Source: CAZPKH01 sp964407165
Lineage (GTDB): Bacteria; Bacteroidota; Bacteroidia; Bacteroidales; Muribaculaceae
Direction of reading: 5' to 3'
DNA length: 61,901 bases
NCBI GenBank assembly: GCA_964407165.1
Contig: CAYOUJ010000007.1
Span: forward strand, 1 to 61,901
Below the pieces are notes generated by a model. That model worked only from the letters and a program-made list of their open reading frames with translations, had not been told where the DNA came from and did not search any database. This document shows positions 8,192-15,404 of this stretch, piece after piece. The position numbers and the translations under genes were made by a program. How positions within the stretch are numbered: the first letter of the stretch is position 1; the number at the start of each line of letters is the position of its first letter.

Positions 8192-8749
8192 TTACTCGGT
8201 GAGGAAGGCGATTTCGTCGAGGAGCCGGGTGGCCAGGAGGCGGGTGGGGCGGTCGGCGGCGGCTTCGCGGTCGGCGGTCGCGCGGAAGGTGTGGGCCAGG
8301 TCGGGGCGCACGAGCAGTAGCAGGAGCATCAGGCGCAGGCCGGTGTAGCGGCGCAGGTCGTCGGCGTCGTCGGCAAGCCGCAGGGCAAGCTCGGGGGCGT
8401 AGGGGGTACCCCGCAGCAGGCGGTGGCAGAGCACGTCGGCCTCTTCGGTGGTTGCGAGGGCGGCAATCCAGGCGCGGGCACGCTCCTCGGTCATCGCCTC
8501 CGCAGGCATGAGCATGGGGGCGGCGAGGCGGCATTCGCGGGTTTCGGTGGCTGCCCACAGGGCTTCGGCCAGGTCGGCGTCGGGCTCGTAGCCGCCGGCG
8601 ATGGCGCTGATTTGCGGCAACGTCAGGCCGAAGTTCACCTTGTAGGCGACACCCCCCTGGCGCATCTGGGCGCCGACAGCGCCGTTGCGCATCATGTAGA
8701 ACTGCTGTCGTAGCTCGCGGATGGTGTCTTTGATCTCTTCCGGTGTCAT
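8192..8749 (-). CDS. DNA alkylation repair-like HEAT-repeat protein
   Basis: A 185-residue, mostly helical protein. The N-terminal RNGAVGAQMRQGGVAYKVNF and LAEALWAATETRECRLAA resemble the small DNA-alkylation-repair-like (AlkD superfamily, HEAT-repeat) proteins of Bacteroidales, in which a tandem of helical hairpins grips DNA. I cannot identify the catalytic residues of AlkD, so glycosylase activity is not claimed. Its ATG overlaps the stop of the exonuclease gene (ATGA, 8746-8749), which suggests translational coupling within one leftward operon. Confidence 0.7.
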   Translation of the reverse strand: MTPEEIKDTIRELRQQFYMMRNGAVGAQMRQGGVAYKVNFGLTLPQISAIAGGYEPDADLAEALWAATETRECRLAAPMLMPAEAMTEERARAWIAALATTEEADVLCHRLLRGTPYAPELALRLADDADDLRRYTGLRLMLLLLLVRPDLAHTFRATADREAAADRPTRLLATRLLDEIAFLTE

Positions 8750-9654
8750 AGCGTGGTGCTGGGGCGCAGGCGCAGCATTTGGCGGTGATAGCGTGAGCGC
8801 ACTTCGTCGTAAGTGTTTGTATATTTACGGAATGGGGCGATGTCGGCGTCGGTGACGGCGCGGCGCATGTCAACCTTCTTCTCCAGTTTTTTCACCACCT
8901 TCTCGAGCAGCTCAAACTCGGCGGTGAAGCGGTCTTCTACTTCTATCTCTGCGATGACGTTCGCCTTGCGGGGCGCGAGGGCACTCCCCCCCTCTGTGGA
9001 GGTGCGGATGAAGAAGTGGCCGGTCTGCGAGCGTATGAGCCGGACGAATCCGTGGGCCTTGACGCGCAGCAGCTCCTTGGCGGCCAGTTCAAACTCCCGG
9101 TGCACAGCCTTTGCGGACTCCACGGGGTCGGCCGGGAGCGACGGGTCGGCCTCGCGCAGCCGCTCGAGCAGGGCGTTGAACAGGCGCAGGGTCACCAGCG
9201 TGTCACCCGAGGCAGAGTGCTCGTGCTCGAGGTCGACGGTGACGCCCAGCTCTTCGGCGGTGGCGGTGAGGCTCGTTTGGCGGTCGGTGTTGAATTCCGG
9301 GTCGAGGCGCGAGCGGTGTCGCCAGTAGAGTTCCTGGCACTCGATGATGGTCCACGTCCGGGAGAAGCGTATCCCCTCGGCCTCGAGGTGGCGCACGTCG
9401 TTGTCGACGGCGAATCCGGCTACCACGCCCACGCGGTCGAGCAGCCGCTGTATCTTCTCGCGCTGGTCGGCGAAGGAGGGCTTGTCGGCCACCATCGCCG
9501 GTGTGATGTTGTGGGGCTCAAGGCGCCAGCGGCGTGCCCGCGCGGGCTTGAAGTAGCTGTGGTACACCTCGTTTCCCGCGAGGTCAAACATCGACAACTC
9601 CAGCATCTCGCCGCGGTCGGTAAACTCGCCGTCCAAAAATATTATCTCGCTCAT
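8746..9654 (-). CDS. DEDDh 3'-5' exonuclease (DnaQ/RNase T-like)
   Basis: A 302-residue protein with an N-terminal DnaQ-type exonuclease domain: FLDGEF (Asp8, Glu10) as Exo I, a DNDVRHL segment as Exo II, and HSASGD (His146-x4-Asp151) as Exo III of the DEDDh group. The C-terminal third is helical and charged, with no family I recognise. The start at 9654 gives MSEIIFLDGEFT; the longer in-frame leader is just readthrough from the ATPase gene, which ends one base away. Residues about 221-231 (EGGSALAPRKA) come from an inserted GC-rich palindromic element. The nucleic-acid substrate is unknown. Confidence 0.8.
   Translation of the reverse strand: MSEIIFLDGEFTDRGEMLELSMFDLAGNEVYHSYFKPARARRWRLEPHNITPAMVADKPSFADQREKIQRLLDRVGVVAGFAVDNDVRHLEAEGIRFSRTWTIIECQELYWRHRSRLDPEFNTDRQTSLTATAEELGVTVDLEHEHSASGDTLVTLRLFNALLERLREADPSLPADPVESAKAVHREFELAAKELLRVKAHGFVRLIRSQTGHFFIRTSTEGGSALAPRKANVIAEIEVEDRFTAEFELLEKVVKKLEKKVDMRRAVTDADIAPFRKYTNTYDEVRSRYHRQMLRLRPSTTL
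8965..8996 (-). repeat. In-frame GC-rich palindromic element inside the exonuclease gene
   Basis: On the minus strand this reads GAGGGGGGGAG then TGCCCTCGCGCCCCG and matches the 27-bp element at 55905-55931 at about 22 of 27 positions. It adds EGGSALAPRK to the protein without breaking the frame. Confidence 0.65.
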
Positions 9655-9655
9655 G

Positions 9656-10906
9656 TCAGATGGATTGTGGGTCGGTAAGGAAGTCGAAGAGATGGGTGAT
9701 CCAAATCCCCTCGTCATTTTGATATGTTGGTGTGGGTGTGAGTGTTACAAGCATTTTCTTGAACTGGTCGTTGATCAGGCGCAGGGGGCGCAGCTCTTGC
9801 TCGACTTTTTCGGGGGTGGGCATCTCAAGAGCGCTCTGAATGTAGACGCGCTTGTAACCTTGGTTGCATACGAAGTCCACCTCGAGTGTCTTGCGCACTC
9901 GGGCGCCTGTGACGTCGGTGTCAATGACTACGATATTGCCGACGTCGACTGACATGCCCCGGTTGCGCAACTCGTTGTAGATGAGGTTTTCCATCAGGTG
10001 TGAGTTGTCCATCTGCCGGAAGTTGAGCAGCGCGTTGCGCAGGCCCAAGTCCTCAAAGTAATACTTGTATGGAGTGTCGATGTAGGCCTTTCCCTTGAGG
10101 TCGTATCGCAGAGCCTTGGTGATGAGAAAGGCGTCCTCGAGTATGTCAAGAAATTTCTTGACGGTGTCGGGGCAGAGCTTCGAGCCTTTTATGGTGGCGA
10201 AGGCGTTGCTGAGGTTGCGGGGGTTGGTAAGGCTGCCGATGCTTGAGGCGAGTATCTCCGTCAGCTCTGTTATCTCCTCCTGCTTGGTTATCTTGTGCCG
10301 CTCGAGTATGTCCTTTAGAAAGGTGTGGGTAAACACACTGCGCAGATAGTCACCCTTTTGCTCCTCTGTTGGCATTGTCACTACCTGTGGCATGCCGCCA
10401 TAAATCATGTATTCCTGCAGGGCGGCCTCTCTGCTGAGGTCGGGGCGGGCTGAATAGAACTCGGCGAACGACAGGGGACGAATGCGCACCTCGTCGCCGC
10501 GGCCGCGGAAGGTGGTGAGCACGTCAGATGAGAGGAAGCGGGCGTTGCTACCGGTGACATATACGTCGAAGTTGTAGAGTTTGAGCAAGGTGTTGAGCAC
10601 GTCCTCAAACTCGCTGACCAACTGCACCTCGTCGAGCACTACGTAGTGCCAGGCATCGTCTTTACGCCGGTCCAAGATATGCTTGAGCAGGGCGTCGGGG
10701 TCGCGCAGGCTGCTGTTCAAGCGGCTTTCGAGGTCGACGGTGATGATGTGGTCGTCGTCGACGCCCTCGTCGCGCAGCCGGTTGAGGAATATCTTAAGCA
10801 GCAGGTACGACTTGCCCGAGCGGCGCATGCCGGTGACCACCTTGACCATGCCGTTGTGGCGTCGGTCGAGCAGTCGCTTGAGGTGTATGTCACGTTTGAT
10901 TTCCAT
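9656..10906 (-). CDS. AAA-type ATPase with DUF4143 C-terminal domain
   Basis: A 416-residue protein with Walker A GMRRSGKS (residues 26-33), Walker B YVVLDEVQ (about 88-95) and a sensor-like TGSNARFLS, followed by a DUF4143-type C-terminal domain with LMENLIYNELRNRG and VDFVCNQGYKRVYIQ, which resembles a degenerate restriction-endonuclease-like core. This family is abundant in Bacteroidales and its function is unsettled; defence or mobile-element links have been suggested for some members. The start at 10906 (MEIKRDIHLKRLL) is preferred over the in-frame leader from 10948, which lies on the promoter. It appears to be the first gene of an operon with the exonuclease and the HEAT-repeat protein. 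Confidence 0.83.
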   Translation of the reverse strand: MEIKRDIHLKRLLDRRHNGMVKVVTGMRRSGKSYLLLKIFLNRLRDEGVDDDHIITVDLESRLNSSLRDPDALLKHILDRRKDDAWHYVVLDEVQLVSEFEDVLNTLLKLYNFDVYVTGSNARFLSSDVLTTFRGRGDEVRIRPLSFAEFYSARPDLSREAALQEYMIYGGMPQVVTMPTEEQKGDYLRSVFTHTFLKDILERHKITKQEEITELTEILASSIGSLTNPRNLSNAFATIKGSKLCPDTVKKFLDILEDAFLITKALRYDLKGKAYIDTPYKYYFEDLGLRNALLNFRQMDNSHLMENLIYNELRNRGMSVDVGNIVVIDTDVTGARVRKTLEVDFVCNQGYKRVYIQSALEMPTPEKVEQELRPLRLINDQFKKMLVTLTPTPTYQNDEGIWITHLFDFLTDPQSI

Positions 10907-10945
10907 AATCGATATTTTTGTGCGTTTGCACACTTTTGTCGATTG

Positions 10946-10976
10946 CAAAGTTACGGCTTTATTCCGACCTGTGCAA
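10946..10976 (-). promoter_or_regulatory. Promoter of the ATPase-exonuclease-HEAT operon
   Basis: On the minus strand: TTG, 20 nt, TAACTTTG. The -7 box ends 39 bp before the ATG at 10906. Confidence 0.7.
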
Positions 10977-10983
10977 CAACACA

Positions 10984-11045
10984 GCGAAGAAACAAAAGAA
11001 CGAAAAGAAAAAATAAAGTTTCTTTTCGTTCTTTTGTTTCTTCGC
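10984..11045. repeat. 27-bp perfect inverted repeat, AAC/AAG-rich
   Basis: Two perfectly complementary 27-bp arms (10984-11010 and 11019-11045) with an 8-nt loop. The left arm is purine-rich (GAAGAAACAAAAGAACG...), the right arm pyrimidine-rich. It lies 17 bp 3' of the leftward fimbrillin gene and just upstream of the ATPase promoter, and could terminate the fimbrial transcript. Confidence 0.88.
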
Positions 11046-11062
11046 GTGACTAAACTCGGGGA

Positions 11063-12043
11063 TTAGTATTCGCCGTTCTTCTCGAAGGAGAAGTTGTAGT
11101 CGCGCTCGTTGAAGAGCGGGTTGATGATGATGCGGAAGTCTTTCTCGGAGGTGAGGATGTCGCCGAGGATGTTGGTGCGGTAGTTGCGCTGCACGGGCAC
11201 CTGGTTGACCACGCGGGTCTCCTCGCCGTTGTCGCCGTCGTAGACGAAGGTGACGGTTGCGACAAGCTCCTTGGTCTCGGGCACGAGGATGTAGTTCATG
11301 CAGAGCCACGAGGCGGTGAGGGTGGAGCCGTTCTCAAAGGTGACGTTGAGGTCGAGGGGCTCGGTCTCGGCGCCGGTGTTCATGGGCAGGCCGTTCTTGA
11401 CGAAGGTGACCACCTCCGGGTCGGTGGCTGCGCCGGTGAGCAGGTTGAGCTTGGTGCAGGGGGTGGCGGTGAAGGTCATGCCGCAGTTGGTGACGGCGCC
11501 GCCGTGGGCCTTGACAGTGGCATAGTCGGTGGCGCCGACGTTGACCTGTGCGAAGGGACGGGTGAGGTAGACGTTCTCGGGAACATAGTCGGCGGTGACT
11601 ATGAAGGGAGCCACGCACTTGTAGAATGCGTCGCGGAGCTCGTTGTTGGCCGGAGCGTTGGTGTAGCTGACGGTGACGGTGCCGCCGGCGGGGTCGTAGG
11701 TGTAGAACGAGGCGTCCTTAGCCTGTGCCCAGAAGGCCACCTGGTAGGTCTTGCCCATGACGAGCTTGATGGATACGGTGGTCTCGGTGACAGCGCCGGT
11801 GAACGCGCCGATCTTGGAGCCGTTGTCCACTATCTGACCGTCCTTGTTGTATACCACCCAGTAGAGGTCGTCGACCGAGAGGCCGTCGGAGATGGTGCGG
11901 GAGTTGATGGTGGAGGGCACGCCGAGGCGGAAGGTGACGTCAGTGGTCTCGCCGTCGATGGCCTTTGCCGGCTCGTCGGAGGAGGAGCAGGCGGTGCCCA
12001 TCAGGAGCATGGTGGCTGCGAGGCAGCTGAGTAATTTGTTCAT
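11063..12043 (-). CDS. Fimbrillin-like lipoprotein (DUF6562 type), single domain
   Basis: A 326-residue lipoprotein with lipobox GTAC (Cys19). It has only the fimbrillin-like domain shared with the genes at 5449 and 12343: VPSTINSRTISDGLSVDDLY, VYLTRPFAQVNVGATDY, and VPVQRNYRTNILGDIL followed by a short C-terminal beta strand. It lacks the beta-helix half of its paralogues, so it may be the shaft-type subunit, with the longer paralogues as tip or accessory subunits (inference). It is downstream of the Mfa2-like gene in the same orientation. A composite palindrome of about 190 bp separates it from the gene at 12343. Confidence 0.8.
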   Translation of the reverse strand: MNKLLSCLAATMLLMGTACSSSDEPAKAIDGETTDVTFRLGVPSTINSRTISDGLSVDDLYWVVYNKDGQIVDNGSKIGAFTGAVTETTVSIKLVMGKTYQVAFWAQAKDASFYTYDPAGGTVTVSYTNAPANNELRDAFYKCVAPFIVTADYVPENVYLTRPFAQVNVGATDYATVKAHGGAVTNCGMTFTATPCTKLNLLTGAATDPEVVTFVKNGLPMNTGAETEPLDLNVTFENGSTLTASWLCMNYILVPETKELVATVTFVYDGDNGEETRVVNQVPVQRNYRTNILGDILTSEKDFRIIINPLFNERDYNFSFEKNGEY

Positions 12044-12090
12044 AATCAGGTATAAGGTGTGATGATTGGTGATGTCGTAGATTGTGGCGG

Positions 12091-12281
12091 AGCCACACCG
12101 CTATCTGTTAACCCCACGCTTCAGCGTGGGGAGAATGAAAACCATTGTGCCGGCGTGCCGGAGGCACGCCTCTATGTGAGCCTCTTTAAAGGCGTGCCTC
12201 CGGCACGCTTATTAGAGGGGGATGTTTCGCCCCCACGCTGAAGCGTGAGGTTAACAGGATGAGGTGTGGCTGCGCCACACT
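12091..12281. repeat. Nested composite palindrome between two fimbrillin genes
   Basis: The outer arms AGCCACACC (12091) and GGTGTGGCT (12263) enclose 27-bp arms at 12105-12131 and 12231-12257 (CTGTTAACCCCACGC... with one mismatch). Each of these contains its own palindrome CCACGCTTCAGCGTGG. They enclose 19-bp perfect arms at 12153-12171 and 12190-12208, each again palindromic (GCGTGCCGGAGGCACGC). GTGTGGCTGCGCCACAC closes the right side. The layout is like paired REP/BIME elements; no transposase is near. Confidence 0.85.
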
Positions 12282-12284
12282 TAG

Positions 12285-12330
12285 CTACAAATTACGCGAA
12301 AATAATTTGTGTAATTCGCGTAATTTGTAG
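12285..12330. repeat. 16-bp perfect inverted repeat (CTACAAATTACGCGAA)
   Basis: CTACAAATTACGCGAA at 12285-12300 and its exact complement at 12315-12330 with a 14-nt loop. It lies 12 bp 3' of the stop codon of the leftward gene at 12343 and may act as its terminator. Confidence 0.8.
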
Positions 12331-12342
12331 TTTTTAAGTGTG

Positions 12343-14196
12343 TTACTGGGCGACGCCGTTGACGGTGATGTTGGAGCTGCCGTAGACGATGTCGTGGCTG
12401 AAGGTGCAGTTGTCGTAGTCGAAGGTTACGCCCAGGTCGGTGCCCTGGTTTGCGTAAGCGTATACGGAGCGGAACTTGTCGGCGTAGGTGCCGGTGACGT
12501 TGCAGGCGGTGCCGCTCATGTCGACGATGGTCGGATACTGGTAGGTGGTGCTACGGTTGCCCATGGTGAGGGCGGCCTTGGGAGCCTCGTTGCCGCTCTT
12601 CCAGTTGGCGTTGAGGTACTTCTGTGCAGCGGCTTCGACGTCGCTGGCGGTGTACCCGTTGGTGTCGAGGATAAACTCGCAGTCGATGATGGCATAGTCG
12701 CCACCGCGGAGGAATGCGCCGTGCTCGGTGCCGGTTGCCTTCACATTGGTCAGGAAACAGGTGATGGGCACGTTGAGGCAGATGCCGGCATAGTTGTTGC
12801 CGGTGATGACCACATTCTCGAGCTCGAGGTTGCCGGTGTTCTGTGCAAGCTGGGAAGCGTTGGAGGATACGCCGAAGTAGTTGGAGTTGATGGTGGAGTT
12901 GCGTATAACCACGTTGCCGGTGAAGGCAGCGATGCCGCCGCTGAGGTTGACAGCGGACTCCGCAGCTGTAATCTCCACGTTGTCGATAATGACGTCACCG
13001 TTATTGTATACGCAGATGGAGCCTGCGCCGGGAATCACGACCTTGCCGTTGTAAATTTGGAAGGAGCCTTCGGCACCGGCCTGGAGGTTGTCGATAGTGA
13101 GGGTTTTGTTGTTGAGGTTGAAGACGATGTCGCCGTTGGCGATACCCCAGCTGTAACCGGTCATGTCGATGTCAGCGAGGAAGTTGAGTTCAACAACTTT
13201 ACCCTGATAGTCGTAGGAGGCGTCGATGAGGGAGGCTATGTCGGACATGTCGCGGACGTCGATGGCTTTGACATACTCGCCGTCAAACTCCTCGTTGATG
13301 ATGACGTAGATGGGCACTGCGGTGGTGTAGAGCGTGCCGACGATGTTGGTGCGGTAGTTGCGCTGGACAGGAACCTGGGTTACGGCAACTTCGCCCTCGC
13401 CGTCGTTGTAGATGTGCTTGACGGTGGCAACGGTGGCCTTGTCGGCAGCGACGAGGATGTAAGCCATGCCGACGTGGCTGTAGTTCTTGCCGCCGGCGAC
13501 GAGCACTGCGGGGGCGTCGCCGATGCTCTCGCAGTCGGGGAGGCCTGCGGAGGTGAAGGTGACAGCCTGCTTGCCGTCTACGGAGCCGTCGAGGACGTTA
13601 AGGGAGGTGTAAGCGTCGGCGGAGAACTCCATTGCCGACTTGGTGACCGTGACGCCGCCATTGATGGCGTCTACGTAGTCGTTGGCGCCGAAGTTGACCT
13701 GTGCGAAGGGGCGCTTCAGCTCAACGGTCTGCATGCCCGTGGTGGCCGTGACGGTGAAGGGCTCGGGGTCGATGTTGCAGAAGGCGTCGTAGATGTCGTT
13801 GTTGGCTACAGGATCTTGGCTGGTGTAGTCGATTTTGACCTGACCTTTCTCGAAGGTGTAGGGGGCGTTCATGTTCTGAGCCCAGAAGGCTACCTTGTAG
13901 GTCTTGCCGTTGACGAAGCGGATGGAGACGGTGGTCTCGTGGGTGGTGCCGTCGAAGGCGTTCTTGATGACGGAGTCGCGCACCCAGGTGTTGTCGTTGT
14001 AGATTGACATGTAGAGGTCGCAGGCGCTGTAGCCGTCGCCGACGGTACGGGAGGAGACGTTTCCGGGAGCCTGCACGCGGAAGGAGACTTCGGTGGTGCC
14101 GTCGGTGGCGACGACGGCGGGCTCGTCGGAGGAGCAGGAGGTTGCCAATGCCATCAAGCCGGCAGCGGCAAGCATGTAGCCATAAATCTTTTTCAT
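12343..14196 (-). CDS. Fimbrillin-like lipoprotein with beta-helix C-terminal half
   Basis: A 617-residue lipoprotein with lipobox ending ATSC (Cys21). The first about 300 residues match the two paralogues (LKRPFAQVNFGANDYVD; VPVQRNYRTNIVGTLY). The C-terminal 300 residues, with strands such as VIDNVEITAAESAVNLSGG, NVVIRNSTINSNYFG and LELENVVITGNNYAGI, look like the coils of a right-handed parallel beta-helix. It is the first gene after the Mfa2-like anchor, separated from it by a 9-bp word array. Probably exported to the cell surface; fimbrial assembly is inferred from context. Confidence 0.8.
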   Translation of the reverse strand: MKKIYGYMLAAAGLMALATSCSSDEPAVVATDGTTEVSFRVQAPGNVSSRTVGDGYSACDLYMSIYNDNTWVRDSVIKNAFDGTTHETTVSIRFVNGKTYKVAFWAQNMNAPYTFEKGQVKIDYTSQDPVANNDIYDAFCNIDPEPFTVTATTGMQTVELKRPFAQVNFGANDYVDAINGGVTVTKSAMEFSADAYTSLNVLDGSVDGKQAVTFTSAGLPDCESIGDAPAVLVAGGKNYSHVGMAYILVAADKATVATVKHIYNDGEGEVAVTQVPVQRNYRTNIVGTLYTTAVPIYVIINEEFDGEYVKAIDVRDMSDIASLIDASYDYQGKVVELNFLADIDMTGYSWGIANGDIVFNLNNKTLTIDNLQAGAEGSFQIYNGKVVIPGAGSICVYNNGDVIIDNVEITAAESAVNLSGGIAAFTGNVVIRNSTINSNYFGVSSNASQLAQNTGNLELENVVITGNNYAGICLNVPITCFLTNVKATGTEHGAFLRGGDYAIIDCEFILDTNGYTASDVEAAAQKYLNANWKSGNEAPKAALTMGNRSTTYQYPTIVDMSGTACNVTGTYADKFRSVYAYANQGTDLGVTFDYDNCTFSHDIVYGSSNITVNGVAQ

Positions 14197-14245
14197 AGAG
14201 TTGTTTAAAGCTTTATGTGTGAATAAATTAGTTTGATTTCTGTTT

Positions 14246-14349
14246 ATCGGGGTTGTCGGGGTTGTCGGGGTTGTCGAGGTTGTCGAGATTATCGAGATTA
14301 TCGAGATTATCGAGGTTGTCGAGATTGTCGAGGTTGTCGAGATTATCGA
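14246..14349. repeat. 9-bp tandem array (TTGTCGAGG / TTATCGAGA)
   Basis: About a dozen tandem 9-mers of the form (G/A)TT(G/A)TCG(G/A)G. On the minus strand it begins at the stop codon of the Mfa2-like gene, so the words themselves provide the TAA (CGATAA). Read on, it would code NLD repeats. It has no inverted partner. Confidence 0.85.
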
Positions 14350-15386
14350 ATGATGATGTTGAACTCGCCGTCGAACTCGGGGGAGACGCCGACGCCACCG
14401 GAGGCCTGCGAGGTGAGGAACTCACCCTTGACGGTGGTGAGCATGCTTCGCATCAGCGGCACGGTGACAGAGCCGGAGGCGCCGAGCAGCTTGTCATTCT
14501 TGTCATAGATGTACACGGCCACGCTCACGGGAGCCTCCTCACCGTTGACGAAGACGTAGTCGAAGGCAAGCTCGGCCTCGGTGTCGCTCAGGCGGAAGAT
14601 GCGTCCCTCGTATGTGATGCCGGTAATGGCGTCGGCGGGGCGGTTGGTGTACATGTTGAAGATGTTGGGCATGAACCCGGGGTAGGCCATTATGACCTTG
14701 TAGTCGTCGAGGTCGACGGCCGGGGGTTCGTCGGAGGTGCCCTCCGGGTCGGCGGCGCGCGACTGCTCCCACTCGGCGCGGGCGGAGGCCTCGGCGCGGC
14801 TCATGAAACGGTCGAAGTCGGTGGCCACGAAGCGGTATTTGCCCATCGGGCGCGACATGTTGACGGTGACGTCGGTGGTCTCCAGGTCGATAATCTCCTG
14901 CTGGAGGCCGCGGAAGGCATCGCGGTAGTCGTCGTTGCCCACGTGCTTGCCCTGCAGGGTGATGGCGGTGAAGTCGGAGGTGTTGTAATAGCGATCTTCA
15001 AGGGAGCCTTCGGCGGCGTAGTCGGCCCAGACGAGGAACTGGTATTTGCCGGGGACGAGCGACAGGGGCACGTCGTAGTTGAGCGACGACACGTCGGGCT
15101 TGCTCACGACGATGGTGGTGTCGGGCACGCGGGTGAAGTCGCCGCCGGTCGAGCGATATATATTAATAATGTATCGCATGTCGTAGAGGTCGGAGGGGTT
15201 CTCGGCACGTGTCGAGGTCTCGTAGATGATCTCCTTGTAGGGGGGCATCTCGAGGTCGAAGTTGAGGTGCAGGGTCAGCGGCACCTCCTTGGGGGCGAGG
15301 TCTTCGGGAAACTCGTGGACGTCGCATCCGGTGACAGCCCAAGCCGCCAGGATCCACGCGAGTATTTTGAATATCTTGCTGTTCAT
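14343..15386 (-). CDS. FimB/Mfa2-family fimbrial anchor lipoprotein
   Basis: A 347-residue lipoprotein with lipobox VTGC (Cys21), then VHEFPEDL and a beta-rich body: VPLTLHLNFDLEMPPYKEI, MRYIINIYRS, VPLSLVPGKYQFLVWADY, GRIFRLSDTEAELAFDYVF. This order agrees with the Mfa2/FimB group of Porphyromonas and Bacteroides, which anchors the major fimbrillin and limits its length. It follows the DUF3575 gene by 18 bp and precedes the fimbrillin-like genes, the usual Bacteroidales fimbrial order. Its stop codon lies inside a 9-bp word array. Confidence 0.83.
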   Translation of the reverse strand: MNSKIFKILAWILAAWAVTGCDVHEFPEDLAPKEVPLTLHLNFDLEMPPYKEIIYETSTRAENPSDLYDMRYIINIYRSTGGDFTRVPDTTIVVSKPDVSSLNYDVPLSLVPGKYQFLVWADYAAEGSLEDRYYNTSDFTAITLQGKHVGNDDYRDAFRGLQQEIIDLETTDVTVNMSRPMGKYRFVATDFDRFMSRAEASARAEWEQSRAADPEGTSDEPPAVDLDDYKVIMAYPGFMPNIFNMYTNRPADAITGITYEGRIFRLSDTEAELAFDYVFVNGEEAPVSVAVYIYDKNDKLLGASGSVTVPLMRSMLTTVKGEFLTSQASGGVGVSPEFDGEFNIIIR

Positions 15387-15404
15387 GGTTCTGTGGTGGT
15401 TGGG

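Noticed and set aside
7836..8873. Leftward open frame of 345 codons
   Set aside because: It runs over the AAGGAAATT word array, the GC-rich repeats and, in another frame, the HEAT-repeat gene. The product is Arg/Pro/His-rich low complexity with no domain.
12105..12257. Invertible promoter controlling fimbrial phase variation
   Set aside because: The 27-bp inverted repeats would allow inversion, but no TAnnTTTG promoter is seen inside in either direction, no recombinase gene is near, and the operon promoter lies at 16607-16637.
12340..14007. Long rightward frame of 555 codons opposite a fimbrillin-like gene
   Set aside because: Antisense shadow, rich in Val/Gly/Asp. The minus-strand gene has a signal peptide, lipobox and paralogues.
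14246..14349. CRISPR array
   Set aside because: The units are 9 bp and contiguous, with no spacers and no cas genes. It is a tandem word array.
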